Shown one piece after another: positions 28,213 to 36,471 of a stretch of DNA of 64,000 bases; the stretch's first letter is position 1, and every line of letters starts with the position of its first letter. Source of the stretch: Mastigamoeba balamuthi (taxonomy: Eukaryota; Evosea; Mastigamoebida; Mastigamoebidae). The stretch is from assembly GCA_902651635.1 (NCBI GenBank), contig CACRSC010000038.1:179659-243658 (forward strand), read 5' to 3'. Below the pieces are notes generated by a model, which was given only the letters and a program-made list of their open reading frames with translations, made no database searches and was not told the DNA's origin. Made by a program: the position numbers and the translations under genes.

Positions 28213-30440
28213 ATGGCCGAAGACACGGCGCACGACCCCACGCAGTGGGGGGTTCGGCCCGCCGTAGACCCCTCGATCGTGCGGCACACAAGCGTCGGAG
28301 TCGGCTCGCAGCGGCACAGACCCGTCGAGCTCACCGACGGCGCTGCGACCTACGGCGCCCCGCCGCCCGTGCCCGCCGCGCCGGCGCCCCTGCCGCCCGC
28401 GCCCCCCTCACCGGCACCGCTGCCGCCCGAGGACGACGCGCAGGCCGCCTGCTCGCTCTCGCTCTCGTTTAGGTCCGCGATCTCAGTTTTCCCCAGATAT
28501 TCATGCAGGGATTTTTGTGTTTCGGTTTGATCTTTTTGTGGATTCGCAGGAATTTCCAGGAGGGCCTGCCGGAGGATGTATGGGGGCCGAAGCCCCTGAG
28601 CGCGCTGGCGCTGACCAACGACCACATCACGGAGATCCCAACCCTCATCGCTCGCCTGACTTCGCTCGAAAAAGTACGGGGAGGGGAAATCTGTAACTCA
28701 ACTAACCAACTCGGCTCAAGCTGAACCTGTGCAACAACGAACTGACGGATCTCCCGGAATCGTTCTCGGTTCATTACTCTACGCACCCGCATCCGCGCGC
28801 TGACACGTGCCTGGCAGGAGCTGCGGAACCTCAAGTCGCTCGTGATCTCGTTCAACAAATTCGAGTCTGTTCCGCAGGCCGTGACGACGCTGCCGTCCCT
28901 CACCACGCTCTCCCTCGAGGGCAACGCCATCACCGAGCTCACTCCCGCGATCGGTGAGCACACAAAGGAGACCTGCGAGTGCTGGGCCGCTGACTCTGTG
29001 CTGGCAGGCAACCTCAGGAGCCTCACGGAGCTGCTCGCGGGCTGCAACCGAATAGAGACGGTGCCGCCGGAGCTGGGCAACCTCACGGCGCTCGAGAGGC
29101 TCTCGCTGGCGCGCAACATGATACAGACGTTGCCCAGGACCCTGTGGTCGCTCAGGAGCCTCCGCGAGCTGCTGCTGCCCGCCAACGAGATCGCGATGTT
29201 CCCCTCGTGCGTGCACTACATGACGAGCCTCGTGAGAATCGACCTGTCGCACAACAGGCTAGTCGTGTTCCAGGAGCACTCGGAGGGCCTCGCCAACCTC
29301 AAAGCCCTCGCTAAGTCCGAGACCGACTGGCACACCGTGTTTCGCCACGTCTCACACCCTTTTGTCCTCCTTGCAGGGCCGACTTCTCAAACAACTCGCT
29401 CTCGACGCTTCCGCCCGAGTTCGGGGCCCTCGCAGCACTCAAAGTGCTCGACCTGAGGTTGGCAGTACCACCATTTCGACTGCTCGCGCTCACGGTACCC
29501 TGCTGTGGGACACCCCAGCAACAACCAGCTGATGTTCATGCCGCCCGCACTGGCGGGGCTCAAGGCCATCAAGGCCCTCGACCTGAGCCACAATCAGATC
29601 ACCGAGATCCCGCGGACCTTCGTGGGCCTCGAGCAGCTCGAGCACCTCGACCTGTCGTTCGTGTCCCTCCACACGGCTGCCCTGCCCCCGTTTGTGCTCA
29701 GCTGCTTTTTTTCTCTCCAGGTTCAACCAACTGGAAGACGTTCCAGAGACGGTGCTCAGCCTGAGCAGCCTCAAGCACCTCGGCCTCATCGGGAACCCAC
29801 TCCCGGCGCTGCCGGGCTTCATCGAGAAGGCCGGCATCGCGCGCTCGTTCACCGAGGAGAGCTCACCGCCCAACGAGGTCCTCCCCAGGCTCTGGCTGGG
29901 CAACTACAACAACGCCCTCAACCGAGCGGCACTAAAGGTGCAACCCTTGCCCTCGCCTGCCAACGCGGCTGACCTCGCGCTCGCGCAGAGGAGGAACGTG
30001 ACGCACATCCTGTCGGTGGCGCCCGTGAAGCCGGCGTTCCCCAAGGACTTTATTTACTTTGTGATACCCGTCGAGGACGAGGAGGACGTGGACCTCACGC
30101 CGTACTTCCAGTCGTGCATCGAGTTCATACAGGGAGCCATGGCCAGAGGCGAGTCCACCCTCGTGCATTGGTGCGCGGCCCTCCCACCCTTCCTCCTCCT
30201 CCTCCCCCCCCTCGCAGTCGGGCCCTCAAGCTCGGTTCTGGGTGCAGCATGGCGGGAGTGTCGAGGTCTGCGACGATTGTCGCGGCGTACGTGATGGTGC
30301 ACAACAGAATGACAGCGGAGAACGCGGTGGCGTTTGTGCAGGAGCAGCGGTCGATGGTCTGCCCGAACATGGCGTTCCGCAAGCAGCTGCTGGAGTTCGA
30401 GAAGACCGCCCTCAAAGGGCGCCCGTGCTGTGTACAATAA
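28213..30440 (+). CDS. Leucine-rich-repeat dual-specificity phosphatase with CaaX end
   Basis: Ten exons, all GT-AG with matching phase: 28213..28472, 28550..28673, 28721..28768, 28818..28953, 29008..29314, 29377..29457, 29519..29656, 29721..29937, 29989..30170, 30248..30440; 561 residues. A Pro-rich N-terminus is followed by about ten LRRs (for example LEGNAITELTP, DFSNNSLSTLPPEFG, LSHNQITEIPRTF), then a DSP domain: VLPRLWLGNYNNAL, RRNVTHILSVA, and the active-site loop HCMAGVSRSAT, which is created by the splice 30170/30248. Cys, Arg and Ser of HCx5RS are all present. LRR-DSP proteins are known in Dictyostelium, Acanthamoeba and Entamoeba. The last four residues, CCVQ, preceded by a basic KGRP, form a CaaX box for farnesylation, so the enzyme may sit on membranes. 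Confidence 0.92.
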
Positions 30441-30859
30441 TAGACCTCGTTGTTCCGCAGAAGCGCTGTAATCCTTTCTGAGGAATACAGTTGTGGCTAC
30501 GGGCTAATGCCACAATTGATCCCCGGGTAATCCTCCCTGTTTTTCACTGTGGATCAAAACCCACTTCGCCTGTGTGGCAGGTGGATTCTCCGATGTTGAA
30601 TCACTTTTCGCATCCACCCACCACTGATGATATATCTCCAAATCCGTTTCCTTCTCTCCTTCTGGACAGGGTTTTGGTCCGAAATTCCGTCTGCTACCCG
30701 AAACCGGCCTTTCCGATTATTGCCAACTCCCAAAAATCCTCGATTTGGCAACCAGTGACGCAGCCGTAGAAGCACAAGACTCGCACCCCGCACCGGGCTA
30801 TTTATTTGTTAAACAGCTTGCTTTCAATTCGCGAGGGGCTGCCTCTCAGGGACGGAGCC
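30441..30859. other. Intergenic between LRR-phosphatase and first alcohol dehydrogenase
   Basis: About 420 bp. The first bases after the stop resemble those after the decayed phosphatase copy at 34680. A TATTTATTTG stretch about 60 bp before the ADH start may be a core promoter. It differs from the shared promoter of the other two ADH copies. Confidence 0.4.
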
Positions 30860-31615
30860 ATGCCGTTCGAAGTCAAGGCGTACGGTACAGATTCCGGTAA
30901 GCTCCCCTTGGGCCCGATGACGATCACGCGCTACGAGCCGACGAGTCACGAAGTGCGCATCGAGATCCTGTACTGCGGCATCTGCCACTCGGACGTGCAC
31001 GCAGCCCGCGACGAGGCCCACGAATTCGATCCCACCTTCTACTTCATTGTACCCGGTCATGAGATCGTCGGCCGTGTCACCGCCGTCGGCCCCGAGGCCA
31101 CGAAGTACAGGGTCGGGGACGTCGTCGCCGTGGGCAGCCTCGTCAACTCGGACCGGACGTGCCCCAACTGCCGCAGGGGCTTCGAGCAGCTCTGCCCCGC
31201 CAAGTTGGAGACGTACAACGGTATCGACCAGCGCCATGTCGACACGATGACGTACGGTGGCTACTCCGAGTGCATCGTCGTCGACGAGCACTTCGTGTTC
31301 CGCGTGCCGCCGAACCTCAGCCTGCCGGGCGTCGCCCCGCTGGTCTGTGCTGGCATCACTGCCTACTCGCCCATCCGTCGTGCCGGCGTGCGCGAGGGCA
31401 CACGCGTCGCCATCGTCGGCCTCGGAGGCCTCGGGCACATGGGCGTCAAGTTCGCACTGGCACTGGGCGCGCACGTGGCGGTGGTCACGCACTCGCCGGG
31501 GAAGAGGGAGGACGCGCTGCGGCTGGGCGCCCACGAGGTCATCGTCTCGACCGACGAGGATGACATGATGCACCCACTAGTTCATCCAGCCCAAGTCGAC
31601 ATGACTATTATGTAA
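30860..31615 (+). pseudogene. Truncated YahK/CAD-type alcohol dehydrogenase, copy 1
   Basis: Intact from the ATG at 30860 through the N-terminal GroES-like domain and half of the Rossmann domain. Catalytic zinc ligands are present (GICHSDVH, PGHE, LVCAGIT) and the nucleotide loop GLGGLGHMG. At 31574 the sequence leaves the ADH family in the middle of EDDMMH and enters a dispersed repeat, giving a short foreign tail and a stop at 31613-31615. About 110 residues of the enzyme, including the end of the NADP fold, are missing, so no activity is expected. Bases from about 31278 to 31573 are identical to copy 2. Confidence 0.85.
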
Positions 31616-32005
31616 GCAATCCAGATTTATACGTTTTACTCTGCGACATCTTATTGGAAATTATCTACCAATTCCTAAAATACAGAGCTTGAGTCAAATC
31701 AGAATGACATTCTTGACTCCGTGTTTCTTGAACGTCCCCTGGGCATACTCCTTCAAGCTACACAGATTGTACAGTGTTCAGGGTGAGGAAGATGGTCTGG
31801 GGAAAGCACCCCATCAGGGAGAAGAGGAAGTGCCTCAGCACCATATTCGCACCACAGATATTGTCGTTGTGTGCAGGGAGTGGTATGAGTGTTGGGACAC
31901 CAATACTCCTCCAAAATCAGTGATAGGATGCTGATGCTTGAGTATCTGGATGATGAAACGCTCCCAGCTCAACTACGACCAGTGCTGCACTCAGGCTGAC
32001 ATGAT
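31574..32005 (+). repeat. Dispersed AT-rich repeat, copy 1 (about 430 bp)
   Basis: Starts CCACTAGTTCATCCAGCCCA and is repeated with about 90% identity at 33421-33841. Here it begins inside the ADH gene. Short frames are open but disagree between the two copies, so it is not coding now. No clear inverted ends; family unknown. Confidence 0.75.
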
Positions 32006-32029
32006 GAGGGATATCTGGTACTATTTTAC
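32006..32029 (+). repeat. Lone terminal repeat of the Harbinger-type family
   Basis: GAGGGATATCTGGTACTATT and the following TTAC (24 bases) are identical to the reverse complement of the right end of the element at 22258-24665. No transposase or second end is next to it, so it is a remnant or excision scar of a related element. Confidence 0.7.
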
Positions 32030-32296
32030 CTGGCTGCTGATTCGTAGAGCACATCCCTGATTCTTTTATGTTTCTTGTTTCTTGTTTTTTACGTGAAACC
32101 AACTGGGGGTGGGTGTCGGGTGCGGGCTCGGTCGGGGTGTGCGGTGTGGGATGATGCCAGCGAAGTGCACCTACCTGTTTTGTCAACCCGTGACGCAGGC
32201 AGAGAAGCGGATAAAACGCACCCGCGCCCGTAACCCTCAGGCCATTTTTTTGATTTTATTTGCACACGCAAGTTCGTGACACAAAGTCTCAAAGCG
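32030..32296 (+). promoter_or_regulatory. ADH promoter unit, copy A
   Basis: About 260 bp in front of ADH copy 2 is nearly identical to 34685-34944 in front of copy 3. It holds T-rich blocks (TTTCTTGTTTCTTGTTTTTT), a GGATAAAACGCACCCGCG stretch about 85 bp before the ATG that could be a TATA-type core, and a T-run just before the start. The two genes probably share regulation. Confidence 0.5.
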
Positions 32297-33361
32297 ATGT
32301 CGTTCGAAGTCAAGGCCTTCAGCGCAACCTCCCCCACGTCCCCTCTGGGTCCGACGACGATCACGCGCTACGAGCCGACGGGCCACGACGTGCGCATCGA
32401 GATCCTGTACTGCGGCATCTGCCACTCGGACGTGCACGCAGCCCGCGACGAGGCCCACGATCTCATGCCGACCACGTATCCCATCGTCCCGGGCCACGAG
32501 ATCGTCGGCCGCGTCACCGCCGTCGGCCCCGAGGCCACGCAGCACAGGGTCGGCGACGTCGTCGCCGTGGGCTGCCTCGTCGACACGGACCGGACGTGCC
32601 CCAACTGCCGCAGGGGCTTCGAGCAGCTCTGCCCCGCCATGACGCTGACGTACAACGCGCCCGACCGGCGCCACGGCGGCATGACGTACGGCGGCTACTC
32701 CGAGGAAGTCGTCGTCGACGAGCACTTCGTGTTCCGCGTGCCGCCGAACCTCAGCCTGCCGGGCGTCGCCCCGCTGGTCTGTGCTGGCATCACTGCCTAC
32801 TCGCCCATCCGTCGTGCCGGCGTGCGCGAGGGCACACGCGTCGCCATCGTCGGCCTCGGAGGCCTCGGGCACATGGGCGTCAAGTTCGCACTGGCACTGG
32901 GCGCGCACGTGGCGGTGGTCACGCACTCGCCGGGGAAGAGGGAGGACGCGCTGCGGCTGGGCGCCCACGAGGTCATCGTCTCGACCGACGAGGATGACAT
33001 GATGCACCACGAGGGCTGCTTCGACTTTGTGCTCGACACGGTGGCAGCCAACCACGACATCAACCACAACATCTCGCTGCTCGACGTCGACGGCATGATG
33101 ACCATGGTCGGCAAGCAGATTAGGCCGCTGATGGTATCTCCTTTTCTGCTGAAGTTGGGCAGGCGCAGCATAGGCGGGTCTGTTGGAGGAGGTGTCGCAG
33201 AAACGCAGGAGATGCTCGACTTCTGCGGCGCGCACAACATCACGGCCGACGTCGAGCTCGTGCCGATGCAGAGGGTCAACGAGGCCTACGAGAGGCTGAC
33301 GAGGTGTGACGTCAAGTACCGCTTTGTCATCGACATGGCGACGCTCAAGTCTCCCCAGTGA
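32297..33361 (+). CDS. Zinc-dependent alcohol dehydrogenase, YahK/CAD type, copy 2
   Basis: Single exon, 354 residues, full length for the family and alignable along its whole length to E. coli YahK-type aldehyde reductases (start MSFEVKAFSATSPTSPLGP; end RCDVKYRFVIDMATLKSPQ). Catalytic zinc ligands: Cys in CGICHSDVH, His and Glu in VPGHEIVGR, Cys in PLVCAGITAYSP. NADP loop: GLGGLGHMG. The structural zinc lobe is odd: where the family has four Cys (DSC..C..C.......C), this reads VDTDRTCPNCRRGFEQLC, so the first ligand is Asp. All three copies share this. Likely role: NADPH-dependent reduction of aldehydes to alcohols. The 5' half matches copy 3, a 293-bp block in the 3' half matches copy 1 exactly. 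No introns suggests bacterial origin. Confidence 0.92.
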   Translation: MSFEVKAFSATSPTSPLGPTTITRYEPTGHDVRIEILYCGICHSDVHAARDEAHDLMPTTYPIVPGHEIVGRVTAVGPEATQHRVGDVVAVGCLVDTDRTCPNCRRGFEQLCPAMTLTYNAPDRRHGGMTYGGYSEEVVVDEHFVFRVPPNLSLPGVAPLVCAGITAYSPIRRAGVREGTRVAIVGLGGLGHMGVKFALALGAHVAVVTHSPGKREDALRLGAHEVIVSTDEDDMMHHEGCFDFVLDTVAANHDINHNISLLDVDGMMTMVGKQIRPLMVSPFLLKLGRRSIGGSVGGGVAETQEMLDFCGAHNITADVELVPMQRVNEAYERLTRCDVKYRFVIDMATLKSPQ

Positions 33362-33420
33362 GAGATCCCGCTTGGAAGAAAAACAACCACAAGCAACCCA
33401 CACGCGAGCTACTTCATCAA

Positions 33421-33841
33421 CCACTAGTCCATCCAGCCCAAGTCGACATGACTATCATGTAAGCAATCAAGATATAAACGTATAACTCTGCGACATATTA
33501 TTGGAAATTATCTACCAAATCCTAAAATGAGCTTGAGTCAAATCAGAATGACATTCTTGACTCAGTGTTTCTTGAACGTCCCCTGGGCATACTCTTTCAA
33601 GCTTCAGATTGTTCAGTGTTCAGGGTGAAGAAGATGGTCTGGGGAAAGCACCCCATCAGGGAGAAGAGGAAGTGCCTTAGCACCATATTCACACTGCAGA
33701 TATTATCGTTGTGAGCGGTTTGAGTGTTGGTTCACCAATACGCCTCAAAAATCGGTGATAGGATGCTGATGCTCGAGTATTTGGATGATGAAACGCTCCC
33801 ATCTCAACTACGACCAGTGCTGCACTCAGGCCGACATGATG
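33421..33841 (+). repeat. Dispersed AT-rich repeat, copy 2
   Basis: Begins CCACTAGTCCATCCAGCCCA, 59 bp after the ADH copy 2 stop, and matches 31574-32005 along its length with small indels. After 33841 the two diverge. Confidence 0.75.
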
Positions 33842-34572
33842 AATATCATGTCACAGTCTGACTGCTGAAAGATCACAAAGATAGGCAGGAAATTCCCATA
33901 AAATAAGGATTTCACAGAGCGGTTTATCACATATATACTAAGAACTATGTATGGAATCTGTTAATTTAGATTTATATTCTTCTTACTCAATTCCAATCCT
34001 GTCAAAGTATGATTGAGTTCTGAGAAAGAATGATGTAATGTTGATCAGATTATGGTTAGCTTCTGGGATGTTGATTGTCGACTGAATCAGAATTGTATGA
34101 ATTTGGAATTTTCCTGCCTCTTACAGCCAGTCCCTCCCCAACACGTTCTCTTACCTGAAGACTCGAACATTTCCGACATTCACTTAACTGTTCCACATCG
34201 TTATGTGTCCCCAGGCCCATCATTCTTCCTCTGATCACCTGTTCCCGTCCCTCTCACTGTGCTCCTATAGGCCTAGACTGGAAGCACCAAGACACTGGAG
34301 CAGTACTGCTGATGACAGGTGGTCATTCCTCCAGTGTTTTATACCATTGACAACCAAAATATTTCGTCCTACACCAAAGGGCGAACAATGGTACTACTAC
34401 ATTAATCCGTTGATAAGACTGCTGGAATTGTCCTGAGGCCGCACGATTGTTTTTGGCCCGAATCTCCCACTTCAAGACAGTGTGTCAGGACCTCTCTGCC
34501 TCTTCAAGTGGCCTTTTTCACTCTGGCCAATGCATCTGTTCATTGATTCCCCCTGTTCTTCCCACTCAGACT
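33842..34572. other. AT-rich spacer, no gene
   Basis: Low-GC sequence with only short frames. It precedes a stretch related to the LRR-phosphatase 3' end, so it may be a more decayed part of the same duplicated segment, but I could not align it. Confidence 0.35.
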
Positions 34573-34680
34573 TACAAGAATGCCATTGTCGGCCATGGTC
34601 TGCACATTCAGGTGTTCTGCAAGCAGCTAATGAAGATCGAGAGGACCGCTCTCTAGGGGCGTCCGTGCTGTGAAAAATGA
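34573..34680 (+). pseudogene. Decayed copy of the LRR-phosphatase 3' end
   Basis: The stretch ATGGTCTGCACATTCAGGTG and the bases that follow, TTCTGCAAGCAGCTAATGAA, align with the last exon at about 30353-30428 of the LRR-phosphatase (ATGGTCTGC..., TTCCGCAAGCAGCTGCTGGA). The likeness runs through GAGAGGACCGCTCT...GGGCGTCCGTGCTGTG against GAGAAGACCGCCCT...GGGCGCCCGTGCTGTG. Translation keeps FCKQLMKIERTAL against FRKQLLEFEKTAL. Changes and an early stop show that it is no longer coding. It sits before ADH copy 3 as the intact gene sits before ADH copy 1. Confidence 0.75.
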
Positions 34681-34684
34681 CCTG

Positions 34685-34944
34685 GTTGCTGATTCGTTGA
34701 GCACATCGCTCTCTGATTTGTTTACTGTTTCTTGTTTCTTGTTTTTTACGTGAAACCAGCTGGGGGTGGGTGTCCGGGTGCGGGCTCGGCGGTGTGGGAT
34801 GATGCCAGCGAAGTGCACCTACCTGTTTTGTCAACCCGTGACGCAGGCAGAGAAGCGGATGAAACGCACCCGCGCCTGTAACCCTCATGCCATTTTTTTG
34901 ATTTTATTTTCACACGCAAGTTCGTGACACACAGTCTCAAAGCG
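34685..34944 (+). promoter_or_regulatory. ADH promoter unit, copy B
   Basis: Near-identical twin of 32030-32296, differing by a few substitutions and small deletions (for example a shorter GT-rich part near 34780). It has the same T-rich blocks and the GCGGATGAAACGCACCCG core, in which one base differs from copy A. Confidence 0.5.
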
Positions 34945-36009
34945 ATGTCGTTCGAAGTCAAGGCCTTCAGCGCAACCTCACCCACGTCCCCTCTGGGTCC
35001 GACGACGATCACGCGCTACGAGCCGACGGGCCACGACGTGCGCATCGAGATCCTGTTCTGCGGCATCTGCCACTCGGACGTGCACGCAGCCCGCGACGAG
35101 GCCCACGATCTCATGCCGACCACGTATCCCATCGTCCCGGGCCACGAGATCGTCGGCCGCGTCACCGCCGTCGGCCCCGAGGCCACGCAGCACAGGGTCG
35201 GCGACGTCGTCGCCGTGGGCTGCCTCGTCAACTCGGACCGGACGTGCCCCAACTGCCGCAGGGGCTTCGAGCAGCTCTGCCCCGCCATGACGCTGACGTA
35301 CAACGCGCCCGACCGGCGCCACGGCGGCATGACGTACGGCGGCTACTCCGAGGGCGTCGTCGTCGACGAGCACTTCGTGTTCCGCGTGCCGCCGAACCTC
35401 AGCCTGCCGGGCGTCGCCCCGCTGGTCTGCGCGGGTATCACGACCTACTCGCCCATCCGCCGTGCCGGCGTGCGCGAGGGCACGCGCGTCGCCGTCGTCG
35501 GCCTCGGGGGCCTCGGGCACATGGGCGTCAAGTTCGCACTGGCACTGGGCGCGCACGTGGCGGTGGTCACGCACTCGCCGGGGAAGAGGGAGGACGCGCT
35601 GCGGCTGGGCGCCCACGAGGTCATCGTCTCGAGCAGCGCCGAGGACATGAGGCGGCACGCGGGCTGCTTCGACTTGGTGCTCGACACGGTGGCAGCCAAC
35701 CACGACGTCAACCCGTACATCGCGCTGCTCGACGTCGACGGCAGGATGACCATCGTCGGCGCGCAGACCAAGCCTCTGTCGGTGGCCTCGTTCGCGCTGA
35801 TGTTCGGCAGGCGCAGCATCGGCGGGTCCGTTATCGGAAGCGTGGCAGAGACGCAGGAGATGCTGGACTTCTGCGGCGCGCACAACATCACGGCCGACGT
35901 CGAGCTCGTGCCGATGCAGAGGGTCAACGAGGCTTACGAGAGGCTGACGAGGTGCGACGTCAAGTACCGCTTTGTCATCGACATGGCGACGCTCAAGTCT
36001 CCCCAGTGA
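34945..36009 (+). CDS. Zinc-dependent alcohol dehydrogenase, YahK/CAD type, copy 3
   Basis: Single exon, 354 residues, full length. Same catalytic zinc ligands (FCGICHSDVH, PGHEIVGR, LVCAGITTYSP) and NADP loop GLGGLGHMG as copy 2; structural lobe again lacks the first Cys (VNSDRTCPNCRRGFEQLC). The 5' half is almost identical to copy 2. From about residue 170 it diverges: VSSSAEDMRRHAGC replaces VSTDEDDMMHHEGC and the segment after residue 260 differs (AQTKPLSVASFALMFGRRS), while the last 60 residues are again the same. This copy is closest to the family consensus in the second half (SIGGSVIGSVAETQEMLDFC). Confidence 0.92.
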   Translation: MSFEVKAFSATSPTSPLGPTTITRYEPTGHDVRIEILFCGICHSDVHAARDEAHDLMPTTYPIVPGHEIVGRVTAVGPEATQHRVGDVVAVGCLVNSDRTCPNCRRGFEQLCPAMTLTYNAPDRRHGGMTYGGYSEGVVVDEHFVFRVPPNLSLPGVAPLVCAGITTYSPIRRAGVREGTRVAVVGLGGLGHMGVKFALALGAHVAVVTHSPGKREDALRLGAHEVIVSSSAEDMRRHAGCFDLVLDTVAANHDVNPYIALLDVDGRMTIVGAQTKPLSVASFALMFGRRSIGGSVIGSVAETQEMLDFCGAHNITADVELVPMQRVNEAYERLTRCDVKYRFVIDMATLKSPQ

Positions 36010-36471
36010 GAGATCCCGCTTGGAAGTCTCCCCCGCTGAGAGCGCGGTCGAAGGGGGGAGTTATCAGCAAACAAATGTGAACAGCTGGAGAGTGTGATTT
36101 GAAAGCCAGCTTATCGCATGTGATTCTCAGCCCTCAGTGTAAAAGCCCGTAGGCTTTCGAGTGAATCTAGGACATTTGAATCTTTTCTTTGGAGTTGAAT
36201 TGGACTGGCCCCACCTTTGGCAGGGCCGAGAAAAATTGGGCCCGAAGGCCGTAAAACGCAATTGACAGACCCCATACACGGTTATCTTTAGTAAAAGGCG
36301 AAAGATAAAATCGCTCTGTATGAAGTCCTTGCGTTGGTATGAATTTTCTGCAAGTAACCATTGCGCGCTTCGTTCGCCAGCCAATTTTGCATTATTATGG
36401 GAGGCCCAGACAACTCAACTCAAAAAAGAAGCGTGTTATCCGGCGTTGTTCAGAGAGGCGAGCGGGGCGGC
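36010..36471. other. Intergenic, convergent, AT-rich
   Basis: About 460 bp. Contains GCTTATCGCATGTGAT at about 36110-36125, the same palindromic word (TTATCGCATGTGATAA) found inside the MITE at 44.6 kb, so a trace of that family may be present. Confidence 0.4.

Noticed and set aside
29311-29376. Apparent non-canonical CT-AG intron in the LRR-phosphatase (CTAAGT at the exon edge)
   Set aside because: Recounting showed that using GTCCGA at 29315 gives a normal GT-AG intron with correct phase 2 and an intact LRR.
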